Source of the DNA: Dactylis glomerata
Lineage: Eukaryota; Streptophyta; Magnoliopsida; Poales; Poaceae
Direction: 5' to 3'
Length of the DNA: 64,000 bases
NCBI GenBank assembly: GCA_007115705.1
Contig: QXEO01001020.1
Location: 1,178,001 to 1,242,000, forward strand
A program made the translations under genes and the position numbers. Under the pieces are notes generated by a model. The model ran no database searches and was not told where the DNA came from. It saw only the letters and a list, made by a program, of their open reading frames with translations. Numbering within the stretch: the stretch's first letter is position 1; each line of letters starts with the position of its first letter. This document shows, in pieces, positions 56,055 through 64,000 of this stretch.

Positions 56055-58606
56055 TCTCCCCCCTCTTCAAAAGGCGTTGACCTCGACGCTCCAAGGTCTT
56101 CTCCATCATATGGTGATAAGTCAGCAACGTTGAATCTGTTGCTAACTCCACCAAACTCAGCAATAGGTATATCAATCGAGTAGGCATTATCATTTATTTT
56201 GGCTAACACCTTGTAAGGACCAGCACCACGAGGTTTTAATTTGGATTTCCTCAGCTTGGGAAACCTGTCTTTGCACAAATGCACCCAAACCATGTCACCA
56301 GGCTGAAACAAAACCTTCTTCCTTGCTTGATTCCTTGTAGCAGCAACTTTCTGGCCTTTCTTCTCAATAGCCTCTCGAGTCTTCTCATGGAGTTTCTTCA
56401 CATAATCAGCACGTTTTGATGCCTCCATATCAATTCTCTCATGTAAAGGTAGAGGCAGCAAATCAAGTGGAAATACATCACCAAAATCCTGCAAAACATT
56501 AGACACACCAAAAGAAATAGGGGTCATGTCGTTAGAAACTAAAACCTCACCCTTGTACATGAGCACAAGAGGCATGGCTGTAGGATCCTCACTAAATTCT
56601 CTCATATCTTCTTTGGTGGCTAAAATTAGTAGGTTATTCACTCCCTCACTTTTCGTTATATCATTCTTTGGTCGCTCATTTACATCACTCACAGCTACAA
56701 AACTCTCGCACTTATCATGATGTGCATCCTTCAAGTTCACCTCAATTTTTTGACGAGATTCATTGACAATCTGCTGTGGGGACATAGGCTGCAAGTTAAT
56801 TTTCTTGCCCTTGAACTCCAAATGATATGTATTAGCTCGACCATTGTGCTGCACATGGCGATCATATAACCATGGTCGACCCAACAATAAGTGGCAAACA
56901 GTCATAGGAACCACATCAAAATCAATAGAATTTTTGTATGGTCCTATCTCAAAATTTACACGCACCATATGGTTTACCTTCATCTCACCATTGTCACTCA
57001 GCCACTGTATATAATATGGTTTAGGATGAGGTAAATATGTCAAATTCAGCTTGGCACATAACTCCTTGCTTGCAAGATTTCTGCAACTACCTCCATCAAT
57101 GATGACTTTGCAAGCTTTGTTTGGGCCAACTAGTGCTTTTGTTTGAAACAGATTGCAGCGCTGTGATTCAGAATTGGGCTGCACACTAAGAGCACGTGGA
57201 GTAACCACAATGGTAGGCGCATGGGTAGGATAAGCATCCAATTCTCCCTCACTAGCATCACCATTGTCTTCAGGACTATAGGGATCAATTTCATCTCCAC
57301 TCTCATATTCACCATTGTCATTGATAAACATGACTTTGTTGTTGGGACACTTATTCTTAAAATGTCCTCTTCCTCCACAAGTATAGCACTCTTTATCACG
57401 AGCACGAGCTGTAGACATGATGGAACCCGAACTAGCAGCCGGCTTGTTTGTTGTAGAACCAGAGGAGGGTGTTGGTGCAGGCGTGGAGGCCGAAGTAAAA
57501 GCTTGAGGCCGGACTGGCTGGTGTTGGAGGGCCGGACTGTCCGCCGGTGCTGCCGGTGGCATCGCTGATGGTGGTAGCGAGGATCTTGCAGAAAACTGGC
57601 TTGTCGATGAATATCGAGCCCGCTCCCTAGCTTCTTCAGCTAGTTGTGCTTCGGTCTCTCGTGCATGATGCAACAACTCGGTCATAGTAGCATATGTGTG
57701 ATGGCGCACAATGTTCTTAATAGGCAACTTCAAATTGTTGAGAAAACGCTGCAGAGTCATCTCAACTGATTCACGAACTCGTGCACGCTGCATAAGCATC
57801 TCCATCTCCATGTAGTACTCATCAACTGTCTTGCTACCTTGTGTTAATTTGGTGAGCTGGTTAAACACTGAGCGCAAATAGTTAGTGGGCACAAAACGTT
57901 GCCTCATAATTTCCTTCATCTCCCGCCATGAGAGCACAGGAACCTCATTATCGTCGCGTCTGTTTTGTATAATAGCATCCCACCAACGCAATGCATAGCC
58001 ATCAAATTCAGAAGCAGCAAGTTTAACCTTCTTATCTTCTGTATAGTCTTGCAAACGCCACAACTTCTCAATCTTCAACTCCCATGAAAGGTAATCTTTA
58101 GGATCAAGTGAGCCATCAAACTTGGGAATTGAGAATTTTGGTTTGCTCAAGATATCGTCATTTGCTTGTTGGATTACACACTGAGCACGTCCCACAGGAG
58201 CAAAACCACGGCCAACACCAGGGGGATTGGCACGTCCCCTACCTCGGCCATTGTTTGGCTGTTGTTGGACCTCATCATTAACACTTCCATTATCTGCGTC
58301 CGCATGTTCAGCAGCATCATCAAATTGTTGTTGCCGCTGTTGCTCAAAGGCGTCTCGCAAAGCATCAATGGATAGCTGTAATGCGTTGACATTTGTATTG
58401 ATTGTAGTCACTTGTGTTTGAATGTTGTTGACAGCTTTCTCAGTTTCGCCCAACTGGATTTGTACCCCCTGTACATCCTTTTCTAAAGAATCCGTGGTGC
58501 GAGTGAAAACTCCTATCAAATAATCCCGTAAGGCTTCATATTCCCTCCAAGTGACTGTAGCAGTTTCTGCCTTTTTCTGCATCACAACATCATCACTAGC
58601 AGACAT
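55856..58606 (-). CDS. fused gag-protease-integrase-tail protein of element I
   Basis: 916 residues from ATG 58606 (MSASDDVV), open throughout. Gag core with DYLSWELKIEKLWRL and QRFVPTNYLRSVF, then the CCHC knuckle starting CYTCGGRGH (about residue 405), and protease with VIIDGGSCRNLAS (about 503). After DFGDVFP (about residue 712) the chain jumps directly to LDLLPLPLHERI, which in D lies after the integrase catalytic core. RT, RNase H and the HHCC/DDE integrase are therefore missing without loss of frame. The integrase C-terminal module (PGDMVWVHL, FNVADLSPY) is retained. The tail with PITRARAK is LTR-encoded. It makes particle, protease and a possible DNA- or chromatin-contacting tail; enzymes would come in trans. 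Confidence 0.93.
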   Translation of the reverse strand: MSASDDVVMQKKAETATVTWREYEALRDYLIGVFTRTTDSLEKDVQGVQIQLGETEKAVNNIQTQVTTINTNVNALQLSIDALRDAFEQQRQQQFDDAAEHADADNGSVNDEVQQQPNNGRGRGRANPPGVGRGFAPVGRAQCVIQQANDDILSKPKFSIPKFDGSLDPKDYLSWELKIEKLWRLQDYTEDKKVKLAASEFDGYALRWWDAIIQNRRDDNEVPVLSWREMKEIMRQRFVPTNYLRSVFNQLTKLTQGSKTVDEYYMEMEMLMQRARVRESVEMTLQRFLNNLKLPIKNIVRHHTYATMTELLHHARETEAQLAEEARERARYSSTSQFSARSSLPPSAMPPAAPADSPALQHQPVRPQAFTSASTPAPTPSSGSTTNKPAASSGSIMSTARARDKECYTCGGRGHFKNKCPNNKVMFINDNGEYESGDEIDPYSPEDNGDASEGELDAYPTHAPTIVVTPRALSVQPNSESQRCNLFQTKALVGPNKACKVIIDGGSCRNLASKELCAKLNLTYLPHPKPYYIQWLSDNGEMKVNHMVRVNFEIGPYKNSIDFDVVPMTVCHLLLGRPWLYDRHVQHNGRANTYHLEFKGKKINLQPMSPQQIVNESRQKIEVNLKDAHHDKCESFVAVSDVNERPKNDITKSEGVNNLLILATKEDMREFSEDPTAMPLVLMYKGEVLVSNDMTPISFGVSNVLQDFGDVFPLDLLPLPLHERIDMEASKRADYVKKLHEKTREAIEKKGQKVAATRNQARKKVLFQPGDMVWVHLCKDRFPKLRKSKLKPRGAGPYKVLAKINDNAYSIDIPIAEFGGVSNRFNVADLSPYDGEDLGASRSTPFEEGGDDEDIPILAPSPPTTTQDVPAVQSNEIRIRPITRARAKLLEQQVNLFLNEPDVLLNENFMLPKSLS

Positions 58607-59635
58607 GATTAGTAGATTAGTGCAAAACCCAAAATCGATATGGTGGCAAACTCTCTGCTCGCACAAAGCTGACAAGAAAGTAGATCTTACCGCTCCAAAG
58701 CGAATAGTAGTGCTTACCAATTCGAAGCAAACGACTGATGCACTGATGTGATGAAGTGAATATCAAAGGTATAGAGGCGATCACAAGGCACATAGGTTAT
58801 TAAAGGTGGAGCTGTAGGTATGGAGTCCTAACTACACCGCAAACCAATCCTAGTGCTGATCGTGAGACAATAACCCAAGGAAAACACACACGTGGAGATA
58901 AACGTGGCAAAGCAATTATAAAAACAAGAATATTGCAATGCACAAGAGAGACGCTAGTAATAGCTCAAAATAGACAGGCACAAGATTGCTCAACTACAAG
59001 TGCTATATAGAACCAGGTCTCCACAATCACCACAAAGATATTGCTCTTTTTCTTCTTGTATCTCTATTTCTTTTCTCTTTTTTTTATTGATATACTTTTT
59101 CTCAACTATATGTCTCAACAGTAAAATAACTGAAACGATACTGGAGCAAAAATTCTGCAAGGGCCGGACTGTCTTGTGTGATATGGCAGGACTGTCCGGT
59201 CTGAATTCGGCCGAAAAATTGCACCTCAAAAACCTAATGAGCAGCCTGTCAGAGCACAGCAACTAGTCTCGTATGGGTACGTTCCTAGGCACGGATGCTG
59301 TAGAAAGGCTATAGCTAAGTTTTGCAACAAGGGTACGCTATGTGGACTCAGTAAATTGATGAAAACTGGCAGAAACGATGATGAACGACTCAAGAACCAA
59401 GAACAAAAACGAAATTGACAAAGGGAAACCTAGACACTACCACTTTACCGGAAGAGATCGGATCAAAGACACGACTACGACCAGCAACTAAGACTAGAAA
59501 ACGATGCAATCTAGGTTATGGCAAAACTAAACCCTAATATTTTTTTTGGCTCTTTCTGGATAGGACGAAAAACACTCAAATAATGGATGGATCTGTGGAT
59601 GCTCACCGAGTAAAACTGGAAATCTGATACCAAGA
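58607..59635 (-). other. 5' leader of element I
   Basis: Primer site at 59618-59632. Two further GGACTGTCC repeats lie at 59163-59198. Collinear with the leaders of D and A. No gene. Confidence 0.8.
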
Positions 59636-60610
59636 TGATAAGGGGTGTCCCGATCTTCTTAGCAAGCGATGGCGATGATGATGATGGTAGATAGATAAAC
59701 ACCATGTAGCGATGAACTCTCCCGCTCGAACCCTGATGCCAATGCAATAGCTCTCGAACCTTGTAGGATATTCACAACACCACGATCTTGCGCACGTAGC
59801 CGTCTACCACGAACGGTAGTTTGCAATCCACTAATTCCCAATGGAACAATAGATCACACTCAATTGTAGCTTGATAAACTCGATCACAAGTAATTTCAGA
59901 GGTTCTAAAGAGAAACAACTCCAAAATAGTTTTAACGTGGTCTCCCCTAACTATGGGGTCGTCCCAGGGCTTATATGGGCGGCTGGGGCGGCCAGGACTT
60001 GAGAGAAAACGTATTAGACTCGAACTAGGATACATCCGTTCGGACCTGGTCCGAGACGGGCCGGACTGTCCGGTTATTAGGGCCGGACTGTCCTGTGGTG
60101 ACGCCTGGGAACTATCGCCCGCGCTACACCACAGAGGGTGTCTGCCCTCGGGCGCACCTGAGGCCGGACTGTCCACTGTTGGAGGGCAGGACTGTCCGGT
60201 GTTGGAGGGCAGGACTGTCCTGTGTTGGAGGGCCGGACTGTCCTGTCTTCTGGAACTGAAACTTGCCCTTCTTGATGATCTCCTTCTCTTCTATCGCGCC
60301 TTCCTCCCGGTCCTCCCTCGCGCAGATATTGGCGATCATCTTCTGGTGTTCCTCTTGCTGTGGCTCCTCGCTCCGTGCTACGCATTCCTCTCCAATGTAC
60401 CTGATCATACAATAAGACAATGACTTAGGCAGTATAAAGTTCTCATTAAGTAACACATCAGGCTCATTAAGAAACAAGTTCACCTGTTGTTCTAGTAACT
60501 TAGCACGAGCTCTTGTAATGGGTCCAATTCTAATCTCATTGGACTGAACAGCTGGAACATCTTGTGTAGTAGTTGGTGGAGAAGGTGCAAGTATAGGAAT
60601 GTCCTCATCA
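59636..60610 (-). repeat. 5' LTR of element I, with minisatellite
   Basis: 975 bp, TGATAAGGGG...CTCATCA on the plus strand. GGACTGTCC repeats lie at 60060-60243. The tail frame is open from the LTR start to 60124 on the minus strand, longer than in the 3' LTR. Followed by GACCA. Confidence 0.92.
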
Positions 60611-62340
60611 GACCACCGTGGCCGGTAGAAGAGGAGAGGGGGGGCTGCTGCGATGAACTCCAACGAGAGAGAAGCTTCCCAGTGACAGGAAGTTGTAGAT
60701 CAAGAGCCCTGACAACCGAATCAAGCCGAGCCGCTCCAATCTCACCACCACGGCCAGATCGATGGGGGGGCTGGATCCTGCACCAGGGAACTTGACCCGA
60801 CACTAACGGGTTTATTCAGAGAGTTGAGGCCAGATCCGGCCCCTGCCACCGCCCGCCATGGACGCCGGTGAGGGAGGAAGACTTGACTATGGCCGGCACC
60901 ACCCGAGGGCGCCGATGAGCAGCTCAAACGTGGCAGAGCGCCAACGCTAGGGAAACACCCTAATCTACGAACTATACAGGGAGGCCGGCCGCCCCTCTCA
61001 CCGCCGCTCCGGCCGGCGAGCCGCCAGAGGAGAGGGAGAGGGGGGCTGGCGGGTCAATGCTCAAGCGACGGGGCACGGGAGGAGAGGGAAGGGGAAGGAA
61101 GGAGAGTGCCTTTTTTGACTTGCTTTCACCCATGCTTCTATAGGTTAGTGATGTCTTTTCCTTTCCTCGCATCTGCCTTGGTCATAGCTCATGCTCACAT
61201 ATCAGCTCTGGAAGCCGAACTGAAGGCATCTAGAGAGGCTTGGGAGAGTGCCAACACTGCCAAGGTTTCTACTGAGAAGGCTGCTAAGTCAGCAGAAAAC
61301 ATGGCTAAAAAAGCTGAAAAAGCACTGGCCGATGCTGATCAGAAGCGAGCCAAGCGGGAATAGTCCATAGCTGAGCGTCTTGACAAGATCTCCGTCCTTG
61401 TTGGCAGTAAGTGTCGCATCACTCCTCTTGAATACTTACTTATGCTTTCATTTGCTGATATATGTCTGCTTATTTTGTTTGTGTCTCTATGGTACAGCAG
61501 AGAAGATTGCGGAATCTTGGAAGCTTCGTCAGCCAAATACTGAAGATCCTCTACTGGCTGTAGTGGACTTGCTGGAATCCAATTGGAAACTTGTGCAGAA
61601 TGTCCTCCAGCTAACTCGCAACATGCTAATCCGCATGTTTGTCAGGTTTTGGCCGAAGAAGAGGAAGGAGATGCCAGGCGACAATCTTCGGAAGCTACTC
61701 AAAGCTTTCGAGACCACCGATGACCCTGTCCTTGCACTGAAGCGTATGTCTGTGAAACGATGCGTTGAAGGGGCGATCGCCTTGGCCCAATCACATGGCG
61801 AAGAAGTGGACTGGGAGAAGGTTGGTTCTTCCCATGCTCGCCCCCTTTCGGAGATAGAGGAATTCTTCCAGAGGGCGAAGTAGTATGCGCCCAAGATTGT
61901 ATCTCTGATTTCTCCGTCGGCAGCTTCCTCGACTTCTGCGCCTAGGTCTTCGACGACTCCTTCTAGCGCCCCTGATGCTTCTATTCCTTTGACTGCCACG
62001 GAGCCTGCTGCTGAGGTGGCGTAGACTTTTTAGCCTTCTTCCGTAGTTTTTATTGTTTGAGTTGATGTAGTAGACTTTTGTGTCTATTGTCGATGTCTGG
62101 TCGGGAGACTTTATACTCTGTAAATATTTTGCTCTATGAAATGCTTATTCCTAGCATCCCTTGTGTTTGAGTTATTTTCCCTTTTTCTGTTCTCTTCCAG
62201 CTTGGATATGGTGGTGGATTTCCAACCTTTGATCGTAGCTCGCCTCCTGTAAATATATCGAGTTCTGAAGTTCCATCTGCTTCTTGCCGATGTGCTGAGT
62301 ATTTGTCGAGGATTTTTGATCTTGAAAGTCATTGTCGCTG

Positions 62341-63128
62341 CTAAAGTGCCAGGTGAAGAATGTTGTAGAGCAAGCTGGGAAATCTTTCGGCTTGATGAAA
62401 CAAGTGTCCTCACTTGAGAGCCAGGTGTCTGACCTGATGGCGAAGATCCTTCACCTTGAAGATTGCGATTCTTTCCTTATTTGGATTATTAAATCTACTT
62501 GCGAGCAGCTGCAATGTGAGTTTCCTTGAAGCCCCCTTGGGCTTTTTGCTGTGCTCCTTTGATTTTGTATGCTAAAATTTGTACTTTTATAGGTTCTTGC
62601 TTGAATCCCGTCGACAAGAATCGTTGGGTTTCTGAGAGAATTGCAGCTCTTGAAAGGGCGTCGACAGATACCAACACTTTTTGGGTTAATCTGCATTGTT
62701 GCAGTGCCATCGTTCTTTTGCAGGATCGTGCTCAACATATCGGAGAAGCAGTCGATGGTTGTCGAAAATCTTTGACAACCATGTATTCTATTGTGCTTCC
62801 CCGTAATCCTCCTCAACAGAATTTTGGGAAACTGCTCGATGTTTTCAGAACAAGCCGACGCATTCATCGTTTGATAGAACTGAACTTGGTGGTTGGTGCT
62901 AATTTCGCCCTTGGATGGATACGAAAGTGGCACCCAAGGCTTAATTATAGTTCCATGTCTCTGAGTTTGCCTCCAGTGCGTGCGACGCTGTGAGTTCATA
63001 TGGACACCATGCTTCAACCGGGGAGGAGGATTATTGGCAGGCTACTTCAAGAGGATGCTACCTTTTTCCATGAATATCATTACTTGAACCCGCTCCGTGT
63101 GGACGATGCAGACCAAACGGTGTTGTAA
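62341..63128 (+). pseudogene. second C-terminal module of an antisense Tat gene
   Basis: Frame pieces at about 62341-62529 (coiled coil: VSSLESQVSDLMAKI), 62594-62993 (RWVSERIAALERA, HIGEAVDGC, VVGANFALGWIRKWHP) and 63000-63128 (RIIGRLLQEDATFFHEYHYL, stop TAA). Intron-like GTGAGT and TTTTATAG/AG borders lie between the first two. This resembles an alternative end of the same protein class as exon 6 upstream and may belong to a second, rearranged copy. It is intact enough to read but not connected in frame to the first gene. Assignment is by style, not by search. Confidence 0.5.
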
Positions 63129-63478
63129 TGTATAGCTGTAATGTGTACTCTTGGTAAACGCGATTGTTTTTGTGTTCCGATGTCTTTGTCAGAAACTTAT
63201 GTTCAAGGCGCTATTTTATTTGTTCGTGCGTTTGCCACACTTTCATGGTGTAGCACTTGTAATTATTCATTTGAATTTTGCGAAAAGACTTGTAAGCTCA
63301 AAAAGGAGGAACTTGTCTCTTTATTATGCTGAATGTAAAGATACATGGGATGTCCCAAGAGACCCGGCCGGTGACTTGTGTTCTGGGTCTAGAGGGCATT
63401 GCCCTATTGATAACTCGTGGCTTAGTAGCCTTATTTGTCCTATTCTACTTTCCTAACAGTTTTTTGTATGCTTGTTGT
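63129..63478 (+). other. 3' flank of the antisense region in H
   Basis: No gene. The stretch 63340-63420 (GACCCGGCCGGTGACTTGTGTTCTGGGT-like, then ATAACTCG) resembles F 28090-28140, which in F sits directly before the pol end. In H the next coding sequence is protease, so this marks the RT-integrase deletion. Confidence 0.55.
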
Positions 63479-64000
63479 CTATATTGTAGAGGTCTTCTCC
63501 TCCTCTATTGTAGCTTCCTTTGGGTTCGATGGCTGCACTCGCAGTTTCTTTGCCTCTGGCTCCGCTGGGTGTTCTTCAGGTTGTTTCGTAGTGCCTATAG
63601 TCGCGCTTGTTACTTTATCCTTTGGTTGTCCATAGTTGGCTATCATGCCAAAGTTTTGCGCCATCTTGTGGAATTCCTTGTCGCATAGATCTGAGAGTTT
63701 GAAGCTCCCCTCTACTGTGATGATTCCTCTTGGTCTTGGCATCTTGAGCACCAGGTAGGTGTAGTGAGGTACTGCCATGAATCGTGAAAACGCGGGTCGT
63801 CTGAGGATCGCGTGGTACTGAGAAATCTAGTCCATGACTTCAAAGTCGAGCTTCTCTCTTCTGTAGTTCTGGCGGTTGCCAAAGCAAACATCGAGTGTTA
63901 TTTGACCTAGTGGGTAATTGGCGCTTCCTGGTACGATTCCATTGAAGGAGCAGTCTATTGGCTTCAAAAATTCCAGCGATATGTGCACTACTCGAAGTGT
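63479..64000 (-). pseudogene. protease-region fragment of Tat element H
   Basis: On the minus strand, from the window end: CSFNGIVPGSANYPLGQI, REKLDFEVMD, an in-frame TAG (63827-63829) where F has Trp, then SQYHAIL, MAVPHYTYLVLKMPRPRG and a new C-terminus ending at 63479. It corresponds to F 31500-31870. The active-site part lies beyond the window. No RT follows downstream. It belongs to a gag-protease frame continuing past 64000. Confidence 0.8.

Larger units (their letters stand above)
55079..60610 (-). mobile_element. non-autonomous CRM-like element I with in-frame loss of RT and integrase core
   Basis: 5532 bp, LTRs of 976 and 975 bp, target duplication GACCA at 55074-55078 and 60611-60615. 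The primer site (TGGTATCAGATTTCC, minus strand) lies at 59618-59632, and the purine tract (GAAGAGGGGGGAGA) is next to 56054. One long frame fuses gag-protease to the integrase C-terminus. The LTRs differ at about 17 positions (about 1.7%). Both LTRs, the leader and gag carry GGCCGGACTGTCC repeats. Confidence 0.93.
54187..61110 (-). mobile_element. LINE-like insert in intron 4, split by element I
   Basis: After removing I, about 1.39 kb remain. On the minus strand the sequence begins GC-rich (61110 downward) and ends GGCCCTTCTACCGTTCT followed by seven A, as non-LTR elements of grasses do. Interrupted at GACCA (55074-55078 and 60611-60615). No RT domain is present; the 277-residue minus frame 54229-55062 is not recognisable. 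No clear target duplication was found because both flanks are T-rich. It may be a 5'-truncated or non-autonomous LINE. Confidence 0.45.
52311..62024 (+). pseudogene. six-exon antisense gene of H, Transposase_28-like
   Basis: Exons that join in frame at GT...AG borders: 52311-53292, 53392-53702, 53787-54003, 54076-54148, 61149-61406 and 61498-62024. Exon 1 shows the 'putative gypsy type transposon' domain (PPSGYQ, LPAHEFFRGLLFVYGVQLHQL, ITLCEYFLGI, GWRKKWFYI). Exons 2-3 are acidic, then basic. Exon 5 is a coiled coil (LEAELKASREAWESANT). Exon 6 has AIALAQSHGEEVDWEKV and EIEEFFQRAK. Breaks: a 46-bp duplicated piece in exon 1 (52776-52821), a frame change near 53030-53140, and TAG at 61361 and 61881. 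Intron 4 holds the LINE-like insert and element I. The function of this protein class is unknown; such frames are known from grass Tat elements. The model rests on phase-consistent splicing seen by eye. Confidence 0.75.
50848..64000 (-). mobile_element. Tat-lineage element H, 3' part, without RT/integrase
   Basis: On the minus strand the order from the window end is a protease fragment (64000-63479), then no RT or integrase, an antisense multi-exon gene region (62024-52311 and 63128-62341), a spacer like that of F, a purine tract (CTCGGGGGCTAC, 51154-51165) and a truncated 3' LTR (51153-50848). The RT-to-integrase block present in F (28159-31350) is absent between 63340 and 63479. H therefore looks like a non-autonomous gag-protease Tat derivative. 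Its 5' end lies outside the window. Confidence 0.75.

Noticed and set aside
60492..60803. 103-residue minus-strand ORF
   Set aside because: Joins the LTR of I to the LINE-like flank and is created by the insertion.
1..64000. CRISPR arrays, operons, bacterial promoters, tRNA or rRNA genes
   Set aside because: None seen; repeats are LTRs and minisatellites, and gene structure is plant-like.

Overview
The window is plant nuclear DNA, most likely from a grass. It is almost entirely nested LTR retrotransposons, with no cellular housekeeping gene, tRNA, rRNA or CRISPR array. Two Ty3/gypsy groups recur. The first primes with a TGGTATCAGA initiator-Met-type site, and its polyprotein frame runs through the polypurine tract into the 3' LTR, ending in a GPITRARAK-type tail without a chromodomain. 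These traits fit the CRM (centromeric) chromovirus clade and its non-autonomous partners. The second group has LTRs of about 335 bp, a TGGCGCC-type primer site, a DAGSG protease and a second RNase H, and carries extra genes in antisense. These traits fit the Tat lineage. CRM abundance suggests, but does not prove, pericentromeric DNA.

Layout, with letters used as element names. 1-17795: Tat element E (minus; its 3' part lies before the window), split by CRM element A (917-16842, TSD GTTTA). A is itself split by intact CRM element B (2818-9994, TSD ATCAG) and by an inverted solo LTR (14541-15370, TSD GGGAA). 17796-22312: non-LTR DNA with diverged long repeats and a small gene fragment. 22313-46732: non-autonomous CRM-like element K (plus), split by G (23482-44438, minus, TSD TTCCT). 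G has three LTRs and contains Tat element F (25761-34605, TSD CACCT) and CRM element D (36317-43845, TSD CGCGG). 46733-50838: a plus-strand Tat LTR containing non-autonomous element J (46888-50654, TSD CCACC). It abuts an inverted, truncated Tat LTR that begins element H (50848 to beyond 64000, minus). An intron of H's antisense gene holds a LINE-like insert, which holds CRM-like element I (55079-60610, TSD GACCA).

Coding potential. Only B has a complete uninterrupted gag-pro-RT-RNaseH-integrase frame and LTRs with no difference seen by eye. D and F are near-complete but carry two and three stops. A is heavily decayed. G, J and K encode only gag/protease. I is an in-frame fusion lacking RT, RNase H and the integrase core. 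The non-autonomous elements would depend on enzymes from relatives such as B.

The most interesting content is in the Tat elements. Between pol and the 3' LTR, F carries a complete antisense gene (27150-27722) with its own TATA box, encoding AT-hook-like motifs and a B3-type DNA-binding domain. At the same place H carries a different, six-exon antisense gene of the 'putative gypsy-type transposon' (Transposase_28-like) class. The sequences flanking the two cargos are homologous, so this looks like a cargo slot. The other standout is G: its outer LTRs resemble each other more than the middle LTR, as if a tandem three-LTR unit had moved as one piece. All comparisons here were made by eye.
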